Origin: Pseudomonas mandelii
Lineage (GTDB): Bacteria; Pseudomonadota; Gammaproteobacteria; Pseudomonadales; Pseudomonadaceae
DNA: 64,000 bases
Direction: 5' to 3'
Assembly: GCF_900106065.1 (NCBI RefSeq)
Contig: NZ_LT629796.1
Coordinates: forward strand, 5,177,501 to 5,241,500
The notes beneath the pieces were generated by a model. It saw only the letters and a program-made list of their open reading frames with translations, did not search any database and had not been told where the DNA came from. A program made the translations under genes and the position numbers. Shown one piece after another: positions 51,190 to 60,820 of the stretch. How positions within the stretch are numbered: the first letter of the stretch is position 1; each line of letters begins with the position of its first letter.

Positions 51190-52050
51190 TCACGGCGCAC
51201 CAAACATCATCGTCCAGTAAACCCCTTCATCACTGCGTGCGTCTGCTGCATACGCCGCGCCCACCTGGGTAAACATCGGGTTCATCAAGTTGGCGCAATG
51301 CCCGGGGCTGGCCAGCCAGCCTGCCATTGCCTTGCCCGGTGAGCTCTGCCCGGCAGCGATGTTTTCGCCGATCTGCCGGCCTCGGTAACCGGCGGCCCTT
51401 GCTCGATCCGCCGGGCCATCACCGTCGGGGTCACGGTGTGCAAAGTAATTGCCATAGGCCATGGCCTTGCTGTGCCCTTGCGCCGCGGCGCCGAGGGCGG
51501 GGTTCCAGCTCAGCGGTCGTGCGGCGGGGTAGCGCTGACGACCGCACATCCGTGATTTGGCCCGGGCGGCATTGACCTGCGCCAACAGCCCCTTGCTCGC
51601 CGCACGCGAATCACCCACACGGCTATCGAGAACGGGTTGCGCCAGCACGATCTGCCACTCGCTTCGGGCTCGACTGACGCCAATGTCGGCGTACTGGTTA
51701 TCCAGCAGCGCCCCGCAATACTCGTCCTGAAACAGGTCAAACGCTTCGTCGGCGTCCTGCGCGCCTACCACACGCAGGGTGCGCACCGTCACCGCTGCAT
51801 AGCCTGAAGCCTTCAATCGATCGCGCAAACCGCCGCCATAGCCAATCGGCAACGCCAGGTTCGACTTCAATGACAGCGGGGCCAAACGTTGGGCCGGGCG
51901 CCTGTCGCAACGTTGCGGGTGGGCGCGGTAGTCGTTGATGGCTTCCACCAGTTGCCGTTCACCACTGGCATAAGCAGGACTGGCAAACAAAGCAAGCAAA
52001 GGCATGAAACAGAGCGAGACAAAACGCAAGGCAAGGCGAGGTTGGCGCAT
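51190..52050 (-). CDS. Exported CAP (SCP/PR-1) domain protein
   Basis: The 286-aa precursor has a signal peptide (cut near AYAS, residue 26). The C-terminal half is a CAP domain with HSKAMAYGNYFAHRDPDG, IGENIAAG and SPGHCANLMNP, the conserved His/Glu/Cys set. The N-terminal half (residues 30-150) looks like a degenerate second CAP copy, with VEAINDYRAHPQRC at the start and no complete motif. The function of bacterial CAP proteins is mostly unknown. The ATG at 52050 gives a proper signal sequence. Confidence 0.82.
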   Translation of the reverse strand: MRQPRLALRFVSLCFMPLLALFASPAYASGERQLVEAINDYRAHPQRCDRRPAQRLAPLSLKSNLALPIGYGGGLRDRLKASGYAAVTVRTLRVVGAQDADEAFDLFQDEYCGALLDNQYADIGVSRARSEWQIVLAQPVLDSRVGDSRAASKGLLAQVNAARAKSRMCGRQRYPAARPLSWNPALGAAAQGHSKAMAYGNYFAHRDPDGDGPADRARAAGYRGRQIGENIAAGQSSPGKAMAGWLASPGHCANLMNPMFTQVGAAYAADARSDEGVYWTMMFGAP

Positions 52051-52277
52051 GGGACGGCAGCTCTGATGAGATGACAGCGGCAATGGGAATTCACGGCTCG
52101 GCTAAGACTTGCGTTCAGGCACTAGGTTCAGGCGTGAAGAGGGGAAATTTGCGCTGGAGACAGCGGCGGTGACTACCGCATGTCGCAAAACACTGAAAGT
52201 CCGGCGTCAGGCATCAAAGAGTGGCGGGCGCCGCCGATAACGTGTTCATAAAAGCGACGTACCGAGAGGGCTACCCC

Positions 52278-53891
52278 ATGTCTATAAAATTACGTTTGTT
52301 GCTGCTGATTGGTACGAGCTTGCTCACCGCGCTGATCGTGAGCCTGGTCAGTTACGTGGGAAACACCCGGATGGCCGAAGCGGTGAAGGACAACGAGGTC
52401 AGCTTGACCGCGCTGCGCAATCACCTCGAAGCCGACATGATGCACGACGCACTGCGCGCCGATGTGCTGTCCGCGATGGTGGTCGGACTGGGCAAAAGCA
52501 CCAGCAGCAAAGCCGAGGTGCACAGCTCCATCGAGGAGCATGCGGCGCATTTTCGTGAAGTGCTGGGTGAAAACCTCAAGTTGCCGGTCAACGACACCAT
52601 CAAGGCGGGCTTGAGCAAGGTCAAGCCGAGCCTCGACACCTACATCAGCGCCGCCGAGCGCATTGTCGGTCTGGCGCTGGAAAATCCGGATTCCGCGCAA
52701 AAGGAACTCGGCACGTTCAATACCGCGTTCAGCCAACTGGAAGACCAGATGGCAGCCCTCAGCGAGGTGATCGAAACCAGCACCCAACAGACCAGTAAAA
52801 ACACCGAGCAGGCCATCAGCAGCGCCAACTTCACGCTGGGTATCGTGCTGATCGCCAGCCTGTTGTTACTGCTGATCCAGGGACGCTGGGTGATTTTGAG
52901 CATCATGGGGCCGTTGCAGACCGCCAGCCGCATTGCCCAAAGCATCGCCCATGGCAACCTCAGCGAGCCGATTGTCGAACCGACCCACAATGACGAAGCG
53001 AGCGCCTTGATCCGCAGCCTGGCGACCATGCAGCGTGACTTGCGCGGCATGATCGAGGTGGTTCGCAGCAATGCGCATGGCGTCAGCGGCATGAGCGTGC
53101 AGTTAAGCAGTGGCTGCCATCAGGTTGCGGACAGCAGCCAGCAGCAAAGCGTCGCCGCCAGCACCATGGCCGCTGCCGCCAGTGAGATGACTGCCAGCAT
53201 CGAGGAAGTCACCCGTCACGCCGAACGCGCGCTGAACATGGCCAACCAGGCCGAGGCATTGGCCAAGGACGGTGGTCGGGTGATTCATCAGGTGGTCAAT
53301 GATATGGATGGCATTGCGCGTTCGGCGCAGCAGTCAGCCCAGGTGATCCGCACGCTGGACAAGGAGTCCGAGGGGATTTTCAGCATCATTCAGGTGATCA
53401 AGGGAATCGCCGATCAAACCAACCTGCTGGCCCTCAACGCCGCCATCGAAGCTGCTCGCGCCGGTGAACAGGGCCGTGGTTTTGCCGTGGTGGCCGACGA
53501 AGTCCGCAGTCTCGCAGGACGCACCAGTGCCTCCACGCAGGAAATTGCCAGCATGGTCGCGCGCATCCAGCAAAGCACCCGCGAGGCGGTGACCAGCATG
53601 GAGGCGGGCGTGGCGCAGGTCGACAAAGGCATGGCCGTGACCGCCGACGTCGAGCGCGCGATCCGCGAAATCCTCGAAGCCACGCTCAATACCACTGAGC
53701 TGGTGAATGACATCACTCGCACGATCGGCGAGCAGAGCCTGGCCAGTAACGAAATTGCCCAACAGGTGGACATGATTGCCGGGATGTCGGAGGGCAACAG
53801 CAAGATTATTGGTCAGACGGCTTCGACGACTGATGAGCTGTCGACCTTGGCGGGCAAGCTGTCGCAGTCGGTGGATCGGTTTCGGCTTTGA
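52278..53891 (+). CDS. Methyl-accepting chemotaxis protein
   Basis: The 537-aa protein has a first membrane helix (residues 5-29), a periplasmic four-helix-bundle sensor of about 160 residues, a second helix ([20 protein letters not shown]), a HAMP domain, and the signalling domain with the hairpin tip [20 protein letters not shown] (about residue 375) and [12 protein letters not shown]. It relays ligand information to CheA and CheW. The N-terminus [12 protein letters not shown] is supported by GAGAGGG. The ligand is unknown. Confidence 0.93.
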   Translation: MSIKLRLLLLIGTSLLTALIVSLVSYVGNTRMAEAVKDNEVSLTALRNHLEADMMHDALRADVLSAMVVGLGKSTSSKAEVHSSIEEHAAHFREVLGENLKLPVNDTIKAGLSKVKPSLDTYISAAERIVGLALENPDSAQKELGTFNTAFSQLEDQMAALSEVIETSTQQTSKNTEQAISSANFTLGIVLIASLLLLLIQGRWVILSIMGPLQTASRIAQSIAHGNLSEPIVEPTHNDEASALIRSLATMQRDLRGMIEVVRSNAHGVSGMSVQLSSGCHQVADSSQQQSVAASTMAAAASEMTASIEEVTRHAERALNMANQAEALAKDGGRVIHQVVNDMDGIARSAQQSAQVIRTLDKESEGIFSIIQVIKGIADQTNLLALNAAIEAARAGEQGRGFAVVADEVRSLAGRTSASTQEIASMVARIQQSTREAVTSMEAGVAQVDKGMAVTADVERAIREILEATLNTTELVNDITRTIGEQSLASNEIAQQVDMIAGMSEGNSKIIGQTASTTDELSTLAGKLSQSVDRFRL

Positions 53892-53931
53892 GGCTTGTGC
53901 ACTGATCCATTGATTCTTGGTGTTATTGAAG

Positions 53932-53976
53932 GCCTCTTCGCGAACAGACCCCATGCAAGAGCGGGTCTGCTCGCGT
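53932..53976. repeat. Single REP, degenerate
   Basis: CCTCTTCGCGAACAGACCC and GGGTCTGCTCGCG pair around CATGCAAGAGC. It lies between the chemoreceptor and ilvD genes. Confidence 0.6.
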
Positions 53977-54009
53977 ATGCGCCAGATCAGACAGCGCAGA
54001 ACCTATCCC

Positions 54010-55692
54010 TTAAAGATATTTATCCGTCACAGCACCCTCCGAAGCACTTGACACAGTCTTCGCATACTTGGCCAACACCCCGCGTTTGTATTTGGATTCC
54101 GGCCGCACCCAACGGGTCTTGCGCTCGGCCAATTCCGCGTCTGAAACATCCACCGTAATCTGCCGGGTCTCAGCATCGATGGTGATCCTGTCGCCATCTT
54201 CAATCAGCGCAATCGGCCCGCCGTCAAAGGCTTCCGGCGTGATATGCCCCACCACAAAACCATGGGAGCCACCGGAGAAGCGGCCGTCGGTGATCAGCGC
54301 GACATCCTTGCCCAGCCCTTTGCCCATGACTGCCGACGTCGGCGAGAGCATTTCGCGCATGCCCGGCCCTCCCTTGGGGCCTTCGTAGCGAATGACGATG
54401 ACGTCGCCGGCCCGGACTTCGCCATTGAGAATCCCGGTCAACGCGCCTTCTTCACCGTGATACACGCGCGCCGTGCCTTCAAAGCGCAAACCTTCCTTGC
54501 CAGTGATCTTGGCCACAGCGCCCGTCGGCGAGAGGTTGCCGCGCAGCACCACCAGATGAGAGTCCTTTTTGACCGGCTGATCGAACGGCAGAATCACGTC
54601 CTGGCCTTCGGGGTAGTCGGGCACGTTTTCCAGGTTCTCGGCCAGGGTCTTGCCGGTCACCGTCAACACATCGCCGTGCAGCATGCCGGCTGCGAGCATG
54701 CGTTTCATCAGCGGCTGGATGCCGCCGATGGCCACCAGTTCACTCATCATGTATTTGCCGCTGGGACGCAGGTCGGCCACGACCGGGGAGATCTTGCCCA
54801 GCTCGACAAAATCATCCAGCGTCAGTTCGACATCCACGGCATGCGCCATGGCTAAAAGGTGCAGCACGGCATTGGTCGAGCCGGCGAGGGCGATCACCAC
54901 GCGGATGGCGTTCTCGAATGCCTTGCGGGTCATGATATCGCGCGGTTTGAGGTCCAGCTTGAGCAGCTCCATGACCTGCTGGCCGGCGCGGAAACTGTCC
55001 GAGGCTTTATCGCTGCCGACGGCGTCCTGGGAGCTGGAACCGGGCAGGCTCATGCCCAAAGCCTCAATGGCCGAGGCCATGGTGTTGGCCGTGTACATGC
55101 CGCCGCAGGAGCCGGGGCCGGGGATCGCCACTTCCTCGATCTGCTTGACCTGAATCTCGTTGATGTCACCCCGGGCGTGCTGACCCACGGCCTCGAACAC
55201 GGAAATGATGTCGGTGTGGCCAGCGCCCGGGCGGATGGTGCCACCATAGACGAAGATCGACGGGCGATTCAGCCGCGCCATCCCGATCAGGCACCCCGGC
55301 ATGTTCTTGTCGCAACCGCCCACGGTCACCAACCCGTCGAAGCCTTCGCAACCGGCCACCACTTCGATGGAGTCGGCGATCACTTCCCGCGACACCAGCG
55401 AATACTTCATGCCTTCGGTGCCGTTGGCGATGCCGTCGGAAATGGTGATGGTGTTGAAAATGACGCCCTTGGCGCCCGCGGCATTCGCGCCTTTTTCGGC
55501 CTCGATGGCCAGCTTGTCGATGTGCATGTTGCACGGCGTGACCATCGCCCACGTCGAGGCGATGCCGATCTGCGGTTTCTTGAAGTCTTCATCCGTGAAG
55601 CCCACGGCCCGCAGCATGGAACGGCCGGGCGCGCGCTCCACGCCGTCGACCACTTGAGAGGAGTACTTACGCAAATTGTCTTTGTCGCTCAT
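54010..55692 (-). CDS. ilvD: Dihydroxy-acid dehydratase, short (560-aa) type
   Basis: The 560-aa protein has the DHAD cluster motif GGCDKNMPGCL (about residues 117-127), GPGSCGGMYTANTM around residue 185, and the C-terminal DGRFSGGSHGFVVGH. It dehydrates dihydroxy-isovalerate and -methylvalerate in branched-chain amino-acid synthesis. At 560 residues it is about 50 shorter than the E. coli-type IlvD (616), and thus belongs to the other DHAD branch; Pseudomonas commonly has both. AAGGGAA precedes the ATG at 55692. The LysR gene directly upstream on the same strand may regulate it. Confidence 0.88.
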   Translation of the reverse strand: MSDKDNLRKYSSQVVDGVERAPGRSMLRAVGFTDEDFKKPQIGIASTWAMVTPCNMHIDKLAIEAEKGANAAGAKGVIFNTITISDGIANGTEGMKYSLVSREVIADSIEVVAGCEGFDGLVTVGGCDKNMPGCLIGMARLNRPSIFVYGGTIRPGAGHTDIISVFEAVGQHARGDINEIQVKQIEEVAIPGPGSCGGMYTANTMASAIEALGMSLPGSSSQDAVGSDKASDSFRAGQQVMELLKLDLKPRDIMTRKAFENAIRVVIALAGSTNAVLHLLAMAHAVDVELTLDDFVELGKISPVVADLRPSGKYMMSELVAIGGIQPLMKRMLAAGMLHGDVLTVTGKTLAENLENVPDYPEGQDVILPFDQPVKKDSHLVVLRGNLSPTGAVAKITGKEGLRFEGTARVYHGEEGALTGILNGEVRAGDVIVIRYEGPKGGPGMREMLSPTSAVMGKGLGKDVALITDGRFSGGSHGFVVGHITPEAFDGGPIALIEDGDRITIDAETRQITVDVSDAELAERKTRWVRPESKYKRGVLAKYAKTVSSASEGAVTDKYL

Positions 55693-55783
55693 GACGTTCC
55701 CTTCTATCCAGATCGCTGGCCCGACCGGTGTGGCCCGAAGCAACGCATAGAGTCTAGACCCGGCGGCGACAAAAATCAGTTTG

Positions 55784-56683
55784 CTAATCCAGCGATCCCG
55801 CACACACCGCCCGAAGACATCCGCGCAACCACTGGTGCGCGGCATCGGCGTCCATTCGCGGGTGCCAGAGCATTGAAATGGTGATCACTGGCGTGGCGAC
55901 CGGAAGGGGAAAACTGTGGAGGCCGGCGCGCAGCGTGTGGGTGTGGCGTTCGGGCACCGTCGCGATCAGGTCCGAGGCCCGGGCCAACGCCAGGGCCGCG
56001 GAAAAACCGCCGACGATGGTGACGATCTCACGGGTCAGTCCAAGCGTGTCCAACGCATCATCCATTGGCCCTTGGTCCCGTCCGCGCCGCGAGACCAGGA
56101 CATGCCGGCCGGCCGCATACCGGGCGGGCGTGATCTTGCCCTTGCTCAGTGGATGCCCCGGCCGTACCACGCCGATGAAACGGTCCTGGTACAACGCGCG
56201 GGTACGCACTTCCGGGCTGGTGGTGTCCGCCACAACGCCGGTTTCCAGATCGACCGTGCCGTCCCGCAGCAGGGTGCTGTCCTGGTTCAGTTTCTGCAAA
56301 AAGTGCAGCCGTACCCCCGGTGCTTCTTCGCTGAGGCGAGCAATCAACGCCGGCCCGAAGTTTTCTACAAAGCCGTCGCTGGTGCGCAGGGTGAAGGTGC
56401 GTACCAAGTGCTTGAGGTCCAGCTGCTCGGCGGGGCGCAGTACCGCTTCGGCGTGCTGCACCAGTTGGCTGACGTGTTCGCGCAGTTCCAGTGCCCGGGG
56501 TGTCGGCACCAGGCCGCGACCGGCGCGGACCAGCAGGGGATCGCCGGTGGTTTCACGCAGTCGCGCCAGCGCCCGGCTCATCGCCGACGGGCTCAGCCGC
56601 AGTCGTTGGGCGGCACGCGCCACACTGCCTTCTGTGAGCAGCGCATCGAGGGTAATCAGCAGGTTCAGGTCGGGGGTCGTCAT
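55784..56683 (-). CDS. LysR-family transcriptional regulator
   Basis: The 299-aa protein has the LysR winged helix (residues 1-62: LITLDALLTEGSVARAAQRLRLSPSAMSRALARLRE) and a substrate-binding-like effector domain. It is divergent from the MFS efflux gene at 56813 and 92 bp before ilvD. The classic LysR arrangement points to the divergent efflux gene as target. The inducer is unknown. Confidence 0.88.
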   Translation of the reverse strand: MTTPDLNLLITLDALLTEGSVARAAQRLRLSPSAMSRALARLRETTGDPLLVRAGRGLVPTPRALELREHVSQLVQHAEAVLRPAEQLDLKHLVRTFTLRTSDGFVENFGPALIARLSEEAPGVRLHFLQKLNQDSTLLRDGTVDLETGVVADTTSPEVRTRALYQDRFIGVVRPGHPLSKGKITPARYAAGRHVLVSRRGRDQGPMDDALDTLGLTREIVTIVGGFSAALALARASDLIATVPERHTHTLRAGLHSFPLPVATPVITISMLWHPRMDADAAHQWLRGCLRAVCAGSLD

Positions 56684-56812
56684 GCTTTAACGTTAGCACG
56701 GCCGGATGGTGACATGGCGTTGTATGCAGGTATCAAGTGCAAACGGTGCGTCTTCCGCCTTGTCAGGCGCCGGCATACGCTGAAGGTCAACAGTTCACAA
56801 GTGAGCCCTACC

Positions 56813-58216
56813 ATGAAACTTATCGCATCCTCCGGTTCGGTCCGCTGGGCGTTGGCCAGCCTCTCGCTGTCGATGCTGATGCCTTCGCTCGACACCAGCA
56901 TCGCGAATGCAGGCTTGCCCACCTTGTCCCAGGCACTGGACGCTTCATTCCAGCAAGTGCAGTGGATCGTCCTGGCCTATCTGCTCGCGATAACCACCTT
57001 GATCGTCAGTGTTGGACGTTTGGGCGACATCGTCGGTCGTCGCCGCTTGATGCTCGCCGGCATCGCCATTTTTACGTTGGCTTCGCTGGCGTGCGGCCTG
57101 GCGCCGTCGCTGGGGTGGCTGGTCGCCGCCCGGGCCGTGCAAGGTCTGGGCGCCGCGATCATGTTGGCGCTCACCGTGGCGTTGGTCGGTGAGACGGTGC
57201 CCAAGGCGCAGACCGGCAGCGCCATGGGATTGCTCGGCACGGTGTCGGCGATCGGCACGACGCTGGGGCCGTCGCTCGGCGGCGTGTTGATTTCCGGCTT
57301 CGGCTGGCAGGCGATTTTCCTGGTCAACCTGCCGCTGGGTGTTTTGAACGCTGTGCTCGCCTATCGCTATTTGCCCGCCGATCGCCAAGCGCCGAAGGTT
57401 CAGCGCGGCGCATTCGATCTGGTCGGCACGCTGGTGCTGGCCCTGACGCTCGGTGCGTATGCGCTGGCCATGACATGGGGCGAAGGCGATTGGGGTTCGC
57501 TGAACCTTGCGTTATTGCTCATCGCTGTTGCCGGGGCAGGCGTTTTCCTGTTCGTCGAGGCGACAGTTGCATCGCCTCTGATCAAACTGGCGCTGTTGCG
57601 TGATCGGGGATTGAGCGCGAGCCTGGCCATGAGCATGCTTGTCTCGACGGTGATGATGGCGACGCTGGTGGTCGGGCCGTTTTATCTCTCGGGCGCACTC
57701 GGTTTGAATGCTGCGTTGGTCGGGCTCGTGTTGTCCGTCGGTCCGCTGGTGGCTGCATTGGCTGGCGTCCCTGCAGGTCGTCTGGTGGATCGTTTAGGCG
57801 CCCGGCGCATGACGGTGGCGGGGCTCGTCGCGATGGCGCTCGGCGCGTGCGTGTTGTCGCTGATCCCGGCGCGTGTCGGCATCATCGGCTACCTCGCGCC
57901 GATTGCAGTGATGACTGCCAGTTATGCGCTGTTCCAGGCGGCAAACAACACGTTGATCATGACCGATGTGAGCCAGGATCAGCGCGGCGTCATTGCCGGA
58001 CTGTTGAGCCTGTCACGCAATCTCGGCCTCATCACCGGCGCCTCGGTCATGGGCGCGGTGTTTGCGCTGGCGTCCTCGACGCCCGACATCACCCATGCAG
58101 CCCCGGAAGCGGTCGCCCACGGCATGGCGATCACCTTTGCGGTCGCGGCGGGGCTGATTGGCCTGGCGTTCGCCATTGCGTTGCCCGCGCTGAAAAGAGA
58201 ACCCGTGGTGGCGTAA
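56813..58216 (+). CDS. EmrB/QacA-type MFS drug exporter
   Basis: The 467-aa protein has about 14 predicted helices, the motif LDTSIANAGLPTL in helix 1, GRLGDIVGRRR in the helix 2-3 loop and the motif-C region GPSLGGVLI in helix 5. These mark the DHA2 (14-helix) drug:H+ antiporters. The ATG at 56813 was chosen since the reading frame upstream overlaps the LysR gene antisense. It is divergent from a LysR regulator and ends with a terminator, a one-gene unit. Confidence 0.88.
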   Translation: MKLIASSGSVRWALASLSLSMLMPSLDTSIANAGLPTLSQALDASFQQVQWIVLAYLLAITTLIVSVGRLGDIVGRRRLMLAGIAIFTLASLACGLAPSLGWLVAARAVQGLGAAIMLALTVALVGETVPKAQTGSAMGLLGTVSAIGTTLGPSLGGVLISGFGWQAIFLVNLPLGVLNAVLAYRYLPADRQAPKVQRGAFDLVGTLVLALTLGAYALAMTWGEGDWGSLNLALLLIAVAGAGVFLFVEATVASPLIKLALLRDRGLSASLAMSMLVSTVMMATLVVGPFYLSGALGLNAALVGLVLSVGPLVAALAGVPAGRLVDRLGARRMTVAGLVAMALGACVLSLIPARVGIIGYLAPIAVMTASYALFQAANNTLIMTDVSQDQRGVIAGLLSLSRNLGLITGASVMGAVFALASSTPDITHAAPEAVAHGMAITFAVAAGLIGLAFAIALPALKREPVVA

Positions 58217-58225
58217 CGCAGAAGA

Positions 58226-58263
58226 AAAAAACGCCCGCCAAAAAAACGGGTTGGCGGGCGTTT
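58226..58263 (+). terminator. Terminator of the MFS gene
   Basis: AAACGCCCGCCAA and TTGGCGGGCGTTT pair around AAAAACGGG, ending in a T stretch. Confidence 0.85.
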
Positions 58264-58376
58264 GGGAAGCGTTATTCAGGAACTGAAAAAGCCCCTTGTG
58301 GACGTCTTGCTGTTCACCTGAGCGTGGAGCTTTTGTGGTGAGGGGTTTTGTTGTCGAGCATTGAATGGGTGCTTGA

Positions 58377-58505
58377 TCAGCGGCAGGCGTAGCAGAAGTC
58401 CGAGTTCGTGTCGGAACCGAAATCAAAGCCACCGTCGGCAACACGGTTCTGCATCAAACGATCAGACCCGCCTTCCGCTACACGCGTACCGCAACAGAGG
58501 CGAAA
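58377..58505 (-). pseudogene. Remnant of a VAEGGSDR-repeat small protein
   Basis: A reading frame on the minus strand with no start codon in good context reads TRVAEGGSDRLMQNR then VADGGFDFGSDTNSDFCYACR and a TGA. The repeats VAEGGSDRLMQNR and VADGGFDF resemble the tandem VAEGG(S/F)DR units of small exported Pseudomonas proteins of unknown function. An in-frame TAA at 58506-58508 and the lack of a signal-peptide frame upstream show that the 5' part is lost or shifted. No other gene was found in 58264-58721. Confidence 0.45.
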
Positions 58506-58721
58506 TTACGTCACTTATGCCTAGGTTGCTTCGAAGGGATATATAGGTGTTAAGGATTCACCCACAGGTATGACTTGCAACAGCAAGCGGATTCTGAATC
58601 GTCACCGCGTGATGCAACGAATGCCGACCCAGGGCCTCATATGAAAAGGACGGGTCCATCGGTGCAGGTACGCATGGGATGGCCACGCGCACTTTTTCCC
58701 CGACAACAGGTGATTGCTTTT

Positions 58722-60788
58722 ATGACCGCGGCTGACAAAAACCATGTGACCTGGCTGGTTGAACAATCGATGCTGCATGCCGCCAGGCAGCGGGCCAAGC
58801 TCTATTCGGGGCAAGGTCGACTGTGGCAACAGCCTTACGCCCATACCCGGCCCCGTGATGCTTCCGCCTTGGCCTCGGTGTGGTTCACCGCCTACCCGGC
58901 GTCCATCGTCACCCGCGAAGACGGCAGCGTGCTGGAAGCCCTGGGCGACGAAACCTTATGGCATGCCCTGTCGAAAATCGGCATCCAGGGCATTCACAAC
59001 GGGCCGCTGAAAATGTCGGGCGGCCTGACAGGCACCCAACGCACGCCGACCATTGACGGCAATTTTGACCGCGTCAGTTTCGAGATCGACCCGGAACTGG
59101 GCACCGAGGCGCAGCTCCAGGCGCTGGTGCGCATGGCCGCCGCGCACAATGCGGTGATCATCGATGACGTGATCCCTTCGCACACCGGCAAAGGCGCAGA
59201 CTTCCGCCTGGCCGAGATGGCCTATGAAGACTATCCGGGCCTCTACCACATGGTCGAAATCCGCGAAGAGGACTGGCCGTTGCTGCCGGACATCGCCGAT
59301 GGCCGTGATGCGCAAAATCTCAGTCCGCTACAGGTCGACGTGCTCCGGGACAAGCACTACATCGTCGGCCAGTTGCAACGGGTGATTTTCTTCGAACCCG
59401 GGGTCAAGGAGACCGACTGGAGCGCGACGCCAATCGTGATCGGCGTCGATGGCAAGCCGCGACGCTGGGTCTATCTGCATTACTTCAAGGAAGGGCAGCC
59501 GTCGTTGAACTGGCTGGACCCGACCTTCGCCGCGCAGCAGATGATCATCGGCGATGCGCTGCACGCCATTGACGTCATGGGCGCGAAAATCCTGCGCCTG
59601 GACGCCAACGGATTCCTCGGCGTGGAGCGCAAGCTCGACGGTACGGCCTGGTCTGAAAGCCACCCGTTATCGATCACCGGTAACCAGCTGCTGGCCGGGG
59701 CGATCCGCAAGGCCGGCGGTTTCAGTTTCCAGGAGCTCAACCTGACCGTCGACGACATCGCCAACATGTCCCATGGCGGCGCCGACCTTTCCTATGACTT
59801 CATCACCCGACCGGCCTACCAGCACGCGCTGCTGATGGGCGACACCGAGTTCCTGCGCTTGATGCTGCGGCAGATGCACACCCTCGGCATCGACCCGGGA
59901 TCGCTGATCCATGCCTTGCAAAACCACGACGAGCTGACCCTGGAGCTGGTGCATTTCTGGACGCTGCACGCCCATGACACCTACCTCTATCAGGGCCAGA
60001 GCTTCCCGGGCAACATCCTGCGTGAACACATTCGCGAGCAGATGTACGAACGTCTGGCGGGCGAGCACGCGCCCTACAACCTGAAATTTGTCACCAACGG
60101 CGTGTCTTGCACCACCGCCAGCATCATCACGGCAGCGCTGGGAATTCGTGATCTCGACGCTATCACCGAGGCGGACATCCAACAGATTCGCCAGGTACAT
60201 TTGCTGTTGGTGATGTACAACGCCATGCAACCGGGCGTGTTTGCGCTGTCCGGCTGGGACCTGGTCGGCGCGCTGCCGTTGCCGGCGGAACAGGTTGAGC
60301 ATTTGATGGGTGACGGCGACACGCGCTGGATTCATCGTGGCGCCTACGACCTGGTGGACCTCAATCCGGACGCACCGCTGTCCGCAGGGCAAATGCCACG
60401 GCCGAAAACTTTGTACGGCAGCCTGCCCAGCCAGTTGAAGGACTCCGATTCGTTCGTCTCGCAACTCAAGAGGATCCTCGCCGCGCGCCGCGCTTACGAT
60501 ATCGCCGCCAGTCGGCAGATCCTGATTCCCGATGTCCAGCACCCGGGCCTGCTGGTCATGGTCCACGAATTGCCGGCCGGTAAAGGCACGCAAATCACTG
60601 CGCTGAACTTCGGCTCGACGCCGATCACCGAAACCTTGCACCTGCCCAATATTGCGCCGGGCCCGGTGGTCGACATCATCAACGAGCGAGTCGAAGGTGA
60701 TCTCACGCCTGAGGGTGATTTCACCATTACGCTGGATGCCTACGAAGGGTTGGCACTGCGCGTCGTGAGCACTTCGCCGATGATTTGA
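58722..60788 (+). CDS. GH13 enzyme, trehalose-synthase (TreS)-like
   Basis: The protein, 688 aa from the ATG at 58722, is a GH13 alpha-amylase-family enzyme. Four conserved regions are visible: [11 protein letters not shown] (I, with Ser where most have Asn), [11 protein letters not shown] (II, nucleophile Asp), FSFQELNL (III, acid Glu) and [10 protein letters not shown] (IV). A C-terminal beta domain follows. It resembles maltose alpha-D-glucosyltransferase (TreS), which converts maltose to trehalose, but substrate is not proved. An in-frame start at 58575 would add 49 residues of low-complexity text; AGGTG lies before 58722. Confidence 0.75.
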   Translation: MTAADKNHVTWLVEQSMLHAARQRAKLYSGQGRLWQQPYAHTRPRDASALASVWFTAYPASIVTREDGSVLEALGDETLWHALSKIGIQGIHNGPLKMSGGLTGTQRTPTIDGNFDRVSFEIDPELGTEAQLQALVRMAAAHNAVIIDDVIPSHTGKGADFRLAEMAYEDYPGLYHMVEIREEDWPLLPDIADGRDAQNLSPLQVDVLRDKHYIVGQLQRVIFFEPGVKETDWSATPIVIGVDGKPRRWVYLHYFKEGQPSLNWLDPTFAAQQMIIGDALHAIDVMGAKILRLDANGFLGVERKLDGTAWSESHPLSITGNQLLAGAIRKAGGFSFQELNLTVDDIANMSHGGADLSYDFITRPAYQHALLMGDTEFLRLMLRQMHTLGIDPGSLIHALQNHDELTLELVHFWTLHAHDTYLYQGQSFPGNILREHIREQMYERLAGEHAPYNLKFVTNGVSCTTASIITAALGIRDLDAITEADIQQIRQVHLLLVMYNAMQPGVFALSGWDLVGALPLPAEQVEHLMGDGDTRWIHRGAYDLVDLNPDAPLSAGQMPRPKTLYGSLPSQLKDSDSFVSQLKRILAARRAYDIAASRQILIPDVQHPGLLVMVHELPAGKGTQITALNFGSTPITETLHLPNIAPGPVVDIINERVEGDLTPEGDFTITLDAYEGLALRVVSTSPMI

Positions 60789-60798
60789 GGGCGTCGGT

Positions 60799-60820
60799 TG
60801 GCGCCCAGTTGGGCGCTAAT
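60799..60820. terminator. Hairpin between GH13 and acyltransferase genes
   Basis: TTGGCGCCCA and TGGGCGCTAA pair around GT. It overlaps the end of the minus-strand gene and lies between two convergent genes; the T run is short. Confidence 0.45.

Noticed and set aside
54859..55884. 341-codon frame antisense to ilvD
   Set aside because: Shadow frame; no independent start signal.
55916..56812. N-terminal extension of the MFS gene through the LysR gene
   Set aside because: The stretch is antisense to LysR; the MFS protein begins normally at 56813.
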